DNA from: CAZSWS01 sp964610765
GTDB taxonomy: Bacteria > Bacteroidota > Bacteroidia > Bacteroidales > Tannerellaceae
DNA length: 40,316 bases
Reading direction: 5' to 3'
Assembly: GCA_964610765.1 (NCBI GenBank)
Contig: CAZSWS010000017.1
Span: forward strand, 1-40,316
Position numbers and translations under genes: made by a program
The notes under the pieces: model-generated
Databases searched by the model: none
The model's input: only the letters and a program-made list of their open reading frames with translations
Told to the model about the DNA's origin: nothing
Shown here: positions 24,614 through 33,134 of the stretch, in pieces
Numbering within the stretch: position 1 is the first letter of the stretch
How the letters are laid out: each line of letters starts with the position of its first letter

Positions 24614-25225
24614 ATGGACGATACCTATAAAACCATTACTCAACAATCAGAAGGATACTTCACCGAGAAGCGAAGTAAGTTTATCTCTTATGCTTTTCCG
24701 GTTCGAACGGTTGAAGAAACCAAAGAAATCATTGACGAATATCGAAAGAAATACTACGATGCACGTCATGTCTGTTGGGCGTATATGCTGGGAGCAGACC
24801 GAATGAGCTTTAGAGCAAATGATGATGGAGAACCTTCGTCAACAGCCGGGAAACCTATTCTTGGGCAAATAAACTCGAATGAGCTGACGGATATCTTAAT
24901 TATTGTGATTCGCTATTTTGGAGGTATTGAATTAGGAACCGGAGGACTTATTGTGGCATATCGTACCGCTGCTGCCGAAGCAATTGCTGCTGCTACAATA
25001 ATAGAAAAAACGGTGGATGAAGAAATCACTATTCGTTTTGAATACCCTTCGTTAAACAGTGTAATGCGAATTGTAAAGGAAGATAATCCGGAGGTGCTTT
25101 CGCAAGAGTTTGAGATGACTTGCGAGATGACTTTGCGTATACGCAAAAGTGAGATGGAACGTCTACGAAGTCGTCTGCTAAAGGTTGAAACCCTGTATAT
25201 ACCTGACGAAGAGGAAGTCGAGTAA
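24614..25225 (+). CDS. YigZ/IMPACT family protein
   Basis: 203 residues of the UPF0029/Impact family. The conserved N-terminal core includes EKRSKFISYAFPV (about 15-27) and the family signature ARHVCWAYMLG followed by NDDGEPSSTAGKPIL (about 73-90). Next comes VIRYFGGIELGTGGLIVAYR (about 98-117). The C-terminal DUF1949-type ferredoxin-like domain spans about 135-200. The eukaryotic Impact protein binds the GCN1 translation-stress factor; the bacterial role is unknown. It is the last gene of the uvrA unit and ends in a convergent space before the P-type ATPase gene, where no clear terminator was found. Confidence 0.92.
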   Translation: MDDTYKTITQQSEGYFTEKRSKFISYAFPVRTVEETKEIIDEYRKKYYDARHVCWAYMLGADRMSFRANDDGEPSSTAGKPILGQINSNELTDILIIVIRYFGGIELGTGGLIVAYRTAAAEAIAAATIIEKTVDEEITIRFEYPSLNSVMRIVKEDNPEVLSQEFEMTCEMTLRIRKSEMERLRSRLLKVETLYIPDEEEVE

Positions 25226-25283
25226 TATCATAACCTTCCTTCCGTAAAGCACCATTATAGAGCAGTGTTTTCTTACTTCTTGC

Positions 25284-27221
25284 CTAAAACTTCATTTTCA
25301 AAATACGCACAGCATTCAATATAGCTAGAAGTGCTACACCTACATCAGCAAAGACAGCTTCCCACATGGTGGCTATACCTAGAGCGGCCAAGACAAGTAT
25401 AATAAGCTTGATGAATAGTGCTAAAAAGATGTTTTGATAAACTACCTTACGTGTAGAACGAGCTATTTTTACGGCTGTAATAATCTTTGATGGCTGGTCT
25501 GTTTGAATGATAATATCTGCCACTTCAATAGCAGCATCACTACCCATATTACCCATAGCAATACCTACATCACTTAGAGCAAGAGAAGGGGCATCGTTTA
25601 TTCCATCACCTACAAATGCAACGATGTTGCTTGAGTCAGCCTTTAGTCGTTTCATATGTTCTAGTTTATCAGCCGGTAACAAACTGCCGTATGCTTGCTG
25701 AATACCTAATTGCCTAGCTGTATTTGTGGTGATTGCCTGCTTGTCTCCACTCAGCATGATTATTTTTTGAATCCCATAATGATGTATCGTTTTTATCATT
25801 GTTTCGGCATCTGCTTTCAACTTATCTGCAATTGTTATATATCCCGCATACGTTTGGTTAATAGCGACCATGACAGTTGTTTCAGCTATTGAGTCGATTG
25901 ATGGGTCGTACTGAATCGAATGACTTTTCATTAATCTAGCGTTTCCTACTAATACCTCCCTGCTGTTGATACGTCCTTTTAAGCCCTGGCCTGCTATCTC
26001 TTGAATATCAGTTGCTAGATGATTCTTATCGTCAGCGATGCTTAAACTAACAATTGCTTTAGCAATGGGGTGATTAGAGAATTTCTCTATGGCTGTTGCA
26101 TAATGAAGAAGGTCGTCTTTAGTATACCCATTGGCAGGAACAATCGCTTGAACATCGAAAACTCCGTGAGTGAGTGTGCCCGTTTTATCTATTACCAATG
26201 TATTTACCTTGTTCATTAAATCAAGGTAGTTTGCACCTTTGAAAAGAATACCTGTTTTGGATGCGGCTCCAATCCCTCCAAAATAGCTTAAAGGCACAGA
26301 AATAACCAAAGCACATGGACATGAAATGACTAAGAAAACAAGTCCCCGATACAACCAATCCTGAAACACGTATGTGCTGACAAAGAGATAAGGGATTAAC
26401 GTAATCAGCAAAGCTAAAAGAAATACAATAGGAGTATATATTTTCGCAAACTTGCGGATAAATAGCTCTGTTGGGGCTTTTCGCGAGGATGCTTCTTGCA
26501 CCATCTTAATAATTCGAGCAAATGAACTGTCTTGGTACACTTTAGATACTTCTATTTGAATAACATGTTCCATGTTAAGCATGCCGGCTAAAACAGTTTC
26601 TCCTTTTCTGATTGTTCTCGGACGGCTTTCTCCGGTTAAAGCAGAGGTGTTAAAGCTGCTGGACGTTGAGATCATAACACCATCTAAAGGAACTTTTTCG
26701 CCCGCTTTTACTTGTATAAGTTCACCTATTTTGATTTGCTCGGGAGAAACAGTTTGCGTATTTCCATCTTTTATTCTAGTAGCTGTATCGGGTCTGCTGT
26801 CCAGCAGTGATTGAATATTACGCTTAGCTTTGTTTACTGCTGAATCTTGAAAGAGCTCGCCAATCGTGTAGAATAACATAACGGCAACGCCTTCCGGATA
26901 TTCGCCAATAGAAAAAGCACCTAAGGTTGCTATAGACATTAATGTAAATTCGGTAAAGATGCTTTTCTGAGCAATTAGTGCAAATGCTTCTTTTATAACC
27001 GGGTAGGCGACAGGTATATAAGCCAGCAAGTACCAAGTGAATCGAAAGTACGAATGGAATAGCTCTTTGCAGAAATAGTCTGCCGCTATACCTCCCATAA
27101 GTAGTAGAAAACTAATCCCTAAAGGGATATACATTGTGGTAGAGTTGGCATGTTCTTGATGAGAATCAGTTGAGTGAATCTCGCAAGATGCGCAGTGAAA
27201 ACCTGTATGCTGTTTGTCCAT
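25284..27221 (-). CDS. Zinc/cadmium/lead-type P-type ATPase
   Basis: 645 residues; exports soft divalent metals at the inner membrane using ATP. Landmarks are the intramembrane metal site C301-P302-C303, the phosphorylated aspartate D345 in DKTGTLT, the actuator TGES (about 196-199) and the hinge GDGINDAPSLA. The last helices contain ADVGVALLAILN; D-x-G in the final helix fits the P1B-2 (Zn/Cd/Pb) subgroup rather than copper. The N-terminus has no full HMA metal-binding domain, only a short Cys/His-rich tail (C10, C13 and six His within the first 24 residues). The Fur-family gene lies 42 bp upstream on the same strand, suggesting metal-responsive control. Confidence 0.92.
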   Translation of the reverse strand: MDKQHTGFHCASCEIHSTDSHQEHANSTTMYIPLGISFLLLMGGIAADYFCKELFHSYFRFTWYLLAYIPVAYPVIKEAFALIAQKSIFTEFTLMSIATLGAFSIGEYPEGVAVMLFYTIGELFQDSAVNKAKRNIQSLLDSRPDTATRIKDGNTQTVSPEQIKIGELIQVKAGEKVPLDGVMISTSSSFNTSALTGESRPRTIRKGETVLAGMLNMEHVIQIEVSKVYQDSSFARIIKMVQEASSRKAPTELFIRKFAKIYTPIVFLLALLITLIPYLFVSTYVFQDWLYRGLVFLVISCPCALVISVPLSYFGGIGAASKTGILFKGANYLDLMNKVNTLVIDKTGTLTHGVFDVQAIVPANGYTKDDLLHYATAIEKFSNHPIAKAIVSLSIADDKNHLATDIQEIAGQGLKGRINSREVLVGNARLMKSHSIQYDPSIDSIAETTVMVAINQTYAGYITIADKLKADAETMIKTIHHYGIQKIIMLSGDKQAITTNTARQLGIQQAYGSLLPADKLEHMKRLKADSSNIVAFVGDGINDAPSLALSDVGIAMGNMGSDAAIEVADIIIQTDQPSKIITAVKIARSTRKVVYQNIFLALFIKLIILVLAALGIATMWEAVFADVGVALLAILNAVRILKMKF

Positions 27222-27263
27222 TTCTTTATCTTTTTACTCAAAGATATAGACAAAGGTGTGCAA

Positions 27264-27689
27264 CTAAGTTGCAAACTTGCGGCATTTACCACAATATCCC
27301 TTGATAACCAGATTGACACTTTCTATTTGCATGCCGGGAGCTAAATCGAACTTAGGTATATGAATATTCTGTAAACAAAATGCTTGTTTACAGTAGTTAC
27401 AGTAGAAGTGTGCATGAGATTCCTCCAGACTGCAATGGCAATTACGTTTGCAAAGAGAATATTTTATGGAGCCCGACCCATCGTCAAAACTATGGATTAA
27501 CTGCTGCTTATGAAAAAGATTGATTGTTCTTGATATTGTTGATTTATCAACTGTATCAAGTGCCCTTTCTAAATCAGACAAATTGAATGCCCGATTAAAA
27601 CTCATCATTTCCTTGATGATGAGAATACGCAGAGCAGTGGGTTTTATGTCTCGTTCTTTCAGTAATACTTCATAATCGTTATTCATCAT
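27264..27689 (-). CDS. Fur-family metal-responsive regulator
   Basis: 141 residues. The N-terminal winged helix (about 8-80) has the DKSTISRTINLFHKQQLI recognition segment. The C-terminal metal and dimer domain has two zinc-holding CxxC pairs, C97-C100 and C133-C136, and the HAHFYC stretch (H92, H94) typical of Fur/Zur/PerR. Because the next gene is a zinc-type exporter ATPase, control of zinc or cadmium export is likely, but repression versus activation cannot be read. Known Zur proteins control uptake, so an exporter partner is less usual. It is upstream of the ATPase by 42 bp and should share its transcript. The start could be the second of two adjacent ATGs (27686). Confidence 0.88.
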   Translation of the reverse strand: MMNNDYEVLLKERDIKPTALRILIIKEMMSFNRAFNLSDLERALDTVDKSTISRTINLFHKQQLIHSFDDGSGSIKYSLCKRNCHCSLEESHAHFYCNYCKQAFCLQNIHIPKFDLAPGMQIESVNLVIKGYCGKCRKFAT

Positions 27690-28006
27690 TTCTTTTTTGT
27701 TTGGATGTTCTTAAAAAGCAGAAGCTTCGATATTTAGGATTTACAGTGAGCAGACTTGATAAATCTTTATTTGTTCGAATCCCTTTAATTGCTTTAGTTA
27801 CCAATGCAGTATGGACTATTTCTTATTGTAAAAATACACATTTAATAGGCGAAAAACAAGCGGTTATACTCACTAACTGAAGGTGAGTATAGAGTTTATA
27901 AATTATATCGATAGTTCATTCTCTGAATAAATTGAGGTTTTTTCTATAATTTTACATGATTGATTAAGAAACTACCAATTAGAATAACAAACTTTATTCA
28001 TCCTCT
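27690..28006. other. 317-bp divergent spacer
   Basis: Between the Fur-family regulator and the antiporter. Apart from the inverted repeat at 27865-27891 and a possible -7 box at 27947-27954, I see no gene, RNA or repeat here. No full TAnnTTTG box facing the Fur-family gene was found. Confidence 0.5.
27865..27891. promoter_or_regulatory. Perfect 9-bp inverted repeat, possible operator
   Basis: TATACTCAC (27865-27873), a 9-base spacer and GTGAGTATA (27883-27891) form a perfect inverted repeat in the spacer between the divergent Fur-family and CPA2 antiporter genes. It has no T run. A weak promoter (TCTG, 21 bases, TAATTTTA at 27947-27954) lies downstream towards the antiporter. An operator for either gene is plausible. 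Confidence 0.4.
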
Positions 28007-30328
28007 ATGACTCATTTACCCGCAATAATAAATGACTTGGCCTTTATGCTTATAGTAGCAGGGCTAGTCACTATCATTTTTAAATGGTTAAAACAGCCTA
28101 TTGTGTTGGGCTATATCATTGCCGGATTTCTAACCGGTCCACATTTTGACTTTTTCCCGACTGTTCAGGACACGGAAAGTATTACTATATGGGGGGAGAT
28201 TGGTGTGATATTCCTGCTCTTTGGCATGGGGCTGGAGTTTAGTTTTAAGAAACTGATTAAGAATGGAAAGACCGGTTTTATAACCCTGATAGCTATTATT
28301 ATAGGGCTTGGAGTCACCGGATACTATTTAGGCATGTGGATGGGTTGGGGGCATTGGAACAGCCTGATACTGGGTAGTATGTTGTGCCTATCTTCTACCA
28401 CTATTATTGTTAAAGGGTTTGAAGAACCAAAATATAAAGGAAAACACTTCACGGAGGTAGTGTTTGGTATATTGATATTTGATGATTTGTTTGCCATATT
28501 GGTGATGGTCTTCTTAGGAACTATCGCTGTAAGTACACAGTTTGAAGGTACTGAAATCATTCTGAGTATAGGTAAGCTATTATTCTTTATGACTGTCTGG
28601 GTGGTAGGCGGTATTTTTATTATTCCCACATTGCTTAAAATGACCAAACGATGGCTTAATGATGAGACCTTGCTGATTGTATCTTTGGGGCTTTGTTTGG
28701 CTATGGTTGTGTTTGCTACTAAAGTAGAGCTGTCTTCTGCCTTAGGTGCTTTTATTATGGGGTCTATTCTGGCTGAAACTGTAGCACTTGAAAATATAGA
28801 ACGTGTAACAAAACCAATTAAAGATTTTTTTGGGGCTATCTTTTTTGTATCTGTGGGTATGATGATGGATCCTTTGGTTGTAGCTGATAATTATGTAAGT
28901 ATTTTACTAATTAGTGGTTTAGTATTGGTTGGGAAAATAGTATTTACAACGATAGGAGCTCGTTGGTCAGGAGAGTCGATGCTTACTTCAGTGCAGTCGG
29001 GCTTTAGTATGGCTCAGGTAGGAGAGTTTGCTTTTATTGTTGCCGGTACAGCCATAGCTTACAAATTAGCAGATGATTTTATTTATCCCATTATTATCGC
29101 CGTGTCTGTATTGACCACTTTTACAACTCCTTATCTGATGACTTTTGGAACAGGGGCTTATAATATCATGATGAGAACGATTCCTGTAGGTATGAAAGAG
29201 CGAATTGTGGCCAAAGATATGCGGTTGGCTAACCCGTCAACCACTTCAGTCTGGGGCGATTTCATTAAAAGCTATCTGTTTAATATAATCATCTTTGCAT
29301 CGTTAGGCCTTGCAGGTGTATTGATTGCAGTTGGTTTTCTTCAACCATTTCTTGCTAATTATCTTCAACCGCTGTGGGCTAATATTATTACTTTAGTACT
29401 CACACTACTTGCTCTTGCACCAATATTAAAAGGATTGGTGTATTATCGGGGCAGAGAACAACCATTGATGATTCTTACTTTGTGGAAACAAGGCATCCGA
29501 TTGCGATTTATTCTTTCTTCACTTATCGTCATCCGGTATTTGATTGCTTTCGGCTTTGTTTATTATGTTTTATGGAAACTATTGGATAGCCCTATATGGC
29601 TTTCTGCAATCGCTGCTATATCCTTATTTTTTATACTTGTTCGATCCAAGTTTTTACTTAAACTCTATTGGAATATTGAATACCGTTTTATCGTAAACTT
29701 CAATGAACGCATAATTGAAGAAAAGAGAAGACAATCAAAAGAAAAAGAAGGGATTACTACCTTCGAACTAGATGATGAAAGTTTTATTGAGCAAAACTTA
29801 TATATCGGTAGGTTTTCTATTGAAGAATCATCAGAATATGAGAATAAACAGTTGAAGGATACGGATCTTAGAGAAAGATACGGCATTTTGATTGTAGCAG
29901 TTTATAGAGGTTCGGAAGAAGTGATGATTCCGAATGGTGATTTTATGTTGCAAGCCCACGATATAATAAAGGTGGTTGGTAGTATTATGCAAATCAACCG
30001 TGTGGCAAGAGATAAAAATAAAATCATTTTGGATAGTGATTACTTGATGTCTATTCATGCATTCTCAAAAATTCAAAATGAAGATCCAAACTCAAAAATT
30101 AAACTCTTGTCCTTAATTATTGATGAGAACTCCGGACTAAATCAGAAAAGTTTGCTGGAATCTCAAATTGGAAGAAAGGGTAAAATATTTGTAGTGGGAA
30201 TTGAGAGACGATCAGGTTATGAAATCAATCCTTCTGCGTCTACTGTTTTACAAAAGGATGATATTATATGGATTGTAGGCGATAAGAAAAGTATCATTGA
30301 GGTGCTGGAAGAAGATTTCCACTTTTAA
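28007..30328 (+). CDS. CPA2-family cation/proton antiporter with two TrkA-C domains
   Basis: 773 residues. Residues about 5-380 form the Na+/H+ exchanger fold of the KefB/CPA2 group, including KQPIVLGYIIAGFLTGP (29-45) and LGAFIMGSILAET (about 246). Four further hydrophobic segments at about 420-555 are extra to the core. The cytosolic end has two TrkA-C (RCK_C) regulatory domains, about 595-670 and 685-770, each with the pattern of an initial strand, PNGDF or PSAST and a closing D-I-I-x-x-V-G. The NAD-binding RCK_N half found in KefB/KefC (GxGxxG) is missing. It would exchange K+ or Na+ for protons across the inner membrane. It stands alone, with its own likely promoter. Confidence 0.88.
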   Translation: MTHLPAIINDLAFMLIVAGLVTIIFKWLKQPIVLGYIIAGFLTGPHFDFFPTVQDTESITIWGEIGVIFLLFGMGLEFSFKKLIKNGKTGFITLIAIIIGLGVTGYYLGMWMGWGHWNSLILGSMLCLSSTTIIVKGFEEPKYKGKHFTEVVFGILIFDDLFAILVMVFLGTIAVSTQFEGTEIILSIGKLLFFMTVWVVGGIFIIPTLLKMTKRWLNDETLLIVSLGLCLAMVVFATKVELSSALGAFIMGSILAETVALENIERVTKPIKDFFGAIFFVSVGMMMDPLVVADNYVSILLISGLVLVGKIVFTTIGARWSGESMLTSVQSGFSMAQVGEFAFIVAGTAIAYKLADDFIYPIIIAVSVLTTFTTPYLMTFGTGAYNIMMRTIPVGMKERIVAKDMRLANPSTTSVWGDFIKSYLFNIIIFASLGLAGVLIAVGFLQPFLANYLQPLWANIITLVLTLLALAPILKGLVYYRGREQPLMILTLWKQGIRLRFILSSLIVIRYLIAFGFVYYVLWKLLDSPIWLSAIAAISLFFILVRSKFLLKLYWNIEYRFIVNFNERIIEEKRRQSKEKEGITTFELDDESFIEQNLYIGRFSIEESSEYENKQLKDTDLRERYGILIVAVYRGSEEVMIPNGDFMLQAHDIIKVVGSIMQINRVARDKNKIILDSDYLMSIHAFSKIQNEDPNSKIKLLSLIIDENSGLNQKSLLESQIGRKGKIFVVGIERRSGYEINPSASTVLQKDDIIWIVGDKKSIIEVLEEDFHF

Positions 30329-30365
30329 TATAATATACGACTACAAGCTTTGTCTTGTTTTATCG

Positions 30366-30408
30366 TACCTGCAGGCATTTTAAAGGCTACTTTAGATTTC
30401 TGCAGGTA
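30366..30408. promoter_or_regulatory. Inverted repeat upstream of the rhamnosidase promoter
   Basis: TACCTGCAG (30366-30374) and CTGCAGGTA (30400-30408) are perfectly complementary with a 25-base loop. It begins 38 bp after the antiporter stop and ends 23 bp before the rhamnosidase -33 box. It could terminate the antiporter transcript (a T/C-rich stretch follows) or bind a regulator of the glycan cluster. Confidence 0.4.
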
Positions 30409-30431
30409 TGAAACTTCCTTTTCTTTCTCAT

Positions 30432-30463
30432 TTTGATTAAATTTGAGTCCTTAAATACTTTTA
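30432..30463 (+). promoter_or_regulatory. Promoter of the glycan cluster
   Basis: TTTG (30432-30435), a 20-base spacer and TACTTTTA (30456-30463, one mismatch in the -7 box). Transcription would start at about 30470, so the ATG at 30471 lies at or before the mRNA end and the ATG at 30483 is the better start. Confidence 0.5.
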
Positions 30464-30482
30464 CGCATAAATGAAAGAACCT

Positions 30483-33125
30483 ATGAAAAAATCACTTACC
30501 CTTTTTATGACAATCATTTTGTGTGCAATAAACAGCTATTTATATGCTAACGATTGCCAAGTGATGAATCTTCGTTGCGACTATCTTGTCGCTCCTCTAG
30601 GGATTGACAACCCACATCCTCGATTATCTTGGATGCTCAATGATGCACGCTTAAATGCACATCAGCAAGCTTATCAAATAACCGTTGGTACAGATTCACT
30701 GGACTTGATAAAAGGCAACAATCTTTTATGGGATACCGGTGTAGTCAAAGAAGAGTCAAATTTAGTAACCTATTCAGGTGCTGAACTAAAGCCATTTACA
30801 CGATATTACTGGAGTATTACTGTATGGGATAAAGAATATAAAAAAGCTCAACCGGTGATATCTTCATTTGAAACAGGTATGATGGATTTATCTAATTGGC
30901 AAGGCAGTTGGATAAGCGACCATCAGGATATTTCATACAAACCGGCTCCTTATTTTAGAAAACAATTTAAAGCTGACAAAGAAATTCTATCGGCCAGAGC
31001 TTATGTGGCAGTGGCAGGGTTATTTGAACTTTATGTGAATGGAGAGAAAATTGGTAATCAACGACTAGACCCTACCTATACTCGTTTTGATCGTAGAAAC
31101 CTGTACGTTACCCACGATGTGACAGAATCTCTGCAAAAAGGAGAAAATGCCATAGGTGTTTTGCTTGGTAATGGATGGTATAATCATCAGTCGATGGCTG
31201 TATGGGACTTTCACCGTGCACCTTGGAGAAATCGTCCTGCTTTTGCTTTAGATTTACGCATCAAATATACGGATGGAACAGAAGAAACTGTTTCTACCGA
31301 CTTAGGCTGGAAAACATCCGGAGGAGCTGTGGTTTTCAATAGTATTTATACAGCAGAACATGTCAATACAAACTTGGAACAAAAGGGTTGGAATAAACCC
31401 GGCTTTGACGATTCGCAATGGGGAGGAGTAAGGCTGCGAAGTGCTCCTTCGACTAAGATTGAATCACAACAGTTGCAACCCATTAGGAACGTTGATCGCC
31501 TAGAAGCTATAGCTATTAAACAGCTTTCACCTAATCATTGGTTATATGATTTTGGCCAAAATATGTCAGGAGTGACCGGTTTAAATATCCAAGGCGTAAA
31601 AGGAGATACCATTCGCCTTATTCATACAGAAAGATTGAAGTCGGATGGTCATGCGGATTTATCTAATATAGATGTTTATTATCGTCCGACAGATGATACA
31701 GACCCTTTTCAAACGGATATTGTTATCCTTAGTGGTGAGCAGGATGAATTTATGGCGAAGTTCAACTATAAAGGGTTCCGCTATGTTGAAGTTGTAACAC
31801 AAAGCCCGATGGAGCTGACAGTCGAAAACCTGACCGCTTACTTTATGCATAGTGATGTACCTTCGGTGGGTAAGCTAACCTCATCGTCTGATTTGATTAA
31901 TAAGCTTTGGAAAGCAACTAACAATGCGTATTTATCTAATTTGATGGGCTATCCGACAGATTGCCCGCAAAGAGAAAAGAATGGTTGGACAGGAGATGGG
32001 CACTTAGCGATAGAAACTGCTTTATTTAACTTTGATGGTATCACGGTTTATGAAAAATGGTTGGGGGATCATCGGGATGAACAGCAACCGAATGGTGTAT
32101 TGCCGGATATCATTCCTACCAGTGGATGGGGATATGGAACGGCTAATGGTTTGGACTGGACAAGTACTATTGCGCTTATCCCTTGGAATCTTTATGTGTT
32201 TTATGGAGATATGAAACCTTTGATTGATAATTATGAAAATATCAAGCGCTATGTTGATTATGTAGACAGAAACAGTCCGAATGGACTGACTTCATGGGGT
32301 AGAGGAGACTGGGTTCCTGTGAAATCACAATCATCTTTAGAACTGACCTCATCGGTCTATTTTTATGTAGATGCTGATATCCTGGCTAAAGCTGCCAAGC
32401 TGTTGGGTAAAGGAGAAGATTATACTTATTATAGTGTATTGGCTACAAAGATTAAAGCTGCTATTAATGAGAAGTATTTGAATACAGAAACAGGTATTTA
32501 TGCTAGTGGAACGCAAACTGAGTTAAGTGTTCCGTTGAAATGGGGCGTTACGCCTGACAATATGGTTCCGAAAGTTGCTGCAAACTTAGCGAAGGCGGTT
32601 GAAAAGGCTGATTTTCATTTGGATGTTGGTGTGTTAGGTGCTAAAGCATTGCTTGATGCATTGAGTCAAAATGGATATGTAGATGCAGCTTACAAAGTAG
32701 CCGTCCAAAATACGTATCCCTCATGGGGATGGTGGGTTGTGAATGGAGCTACCACATTATTAGAAAACTGGGACTTAGATGCTACCCGCGATATTTCAGA
32801 CAACCACATGATGTTTGGAGAAATAGGGGCATGGCTCTTTAAAGGAATAGGAGGAATACGTCCGGATGATGAGCAGCCCGGATTTAAGCATTTCACGCTT
32901 GAACCATATTTTGCTAAAGAATTAAATCAGTTTGAAGTTACTTACGAAACCGTGCATGGAACTATCCTTTCAGGTTGGACACGTAAAGGACGCAAGATTA
33001 CCTATACAGTGAATGTTCCGGCTAATACTTCCGCTAGTTTGACACTTCCTATTAATATAAAAGGTGAAAAAGCACTTGTGCTTCAATCGGGTAATCATAC
33101 ATTTACTTTGCAAGAAAACAGATAA
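30483..33125 (+). CDS. GH78 alpha-L-rhamnosidase
   Basis: 880 residues from the ATG at 30483. A signal peptide (cleavage after about A22) exports it. The GH78 module order is present: N-terminal beta domains, then an (alpha/alpha)6 barrel from about 470, then a C-terminal beta domain. The active-site segment DCPQREKNGWTGD gives D493, E498 and D505, the same spacing as D567, E572 and D579 of Bacillus RhaB, and E761 in GATTLLENWD matches RhaB E841. It should remove terminal alpha-L-rhamnose from a glycan or glycoside in the periplasm or at the surface. It heads the cluster; the FAD oxidoreductase follows after 9 bp. The upstream ATG at 30471 adds four residues and is less likely given the promoter. 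Confidence 0.93.
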   Translation: MKKSLTLFMTIILCAINSYLYANDCQVMNLRCDYLVAPLGIDNPHPRLSWMLNDARLNAHQQAYQITVGTDSLDLIKGNNLLWDTGVVKEESNLVTYSGAELKPFTRYYWSITVWDKEYKKAQPVISSFETGMMDLSNWQGSWISDHQDISYKPAPYFRKQFKADKEILSARAYVAVAGLFELYVNGEKIGNQRLDPTYTRFDRRNLYVTHDVTESLQKGENAIGVLLGNGWYNHQSMAVWDFHRAPWRNRPAFALDLRIKYTDGTEETVSTDLGWKTSGGAVVFNSIYTAEHVNTNLEQKGWNKPGFDDSQWGGVRLRSAPSTKIESQQLQPIRNVDRLEAIAIKQLSPNHWLYDFGQNMSGVTGLNIQGVKGDTIRLIHTERLKSDGHADLSNIDVYYRPTDDTDPFQTDIVILSGEQDEFMAKFNYKGFRYVEVVTQSPMELTVENLTAYFMHSDVPSVGKLTSSSDLINKLWKATNNAYLSNLMGYPTDCPQREKNGWTGDGHLAIETALFNFDGITVYEKWLGDHRDEQQPNGVLPDIIPTSGWGYGTANGLDWTSTIALIPWNLYVFYGDMKPLIDNYENIKRYVDYVDRNSPNGLTSWGRGDWVPVKSQSSLELTSSVYFYVDADILAKAAKLLGKGEDYTYYSVLATKIKAAINEKYLNTETGIYASGTQTELSVPLKWGVTPDNMVPKVAANLAKAVEKADFHLDVGVLGAKALLDALSQNGYVDAAYKVAVQNTYPSWGWWVVNGATTLLENWDLDATRDISDNHMMFGEIGAWLFKGIGGIRPDDEQPGFKHFTLEPYFAKELNQFEVTYETVHGTILSGWTRKGRKITYTVNVPANTSASLTLPINIKGEKALVLQSGNHTFTLQENR

Positions 33126-33134
33126 TCAGCGGGT

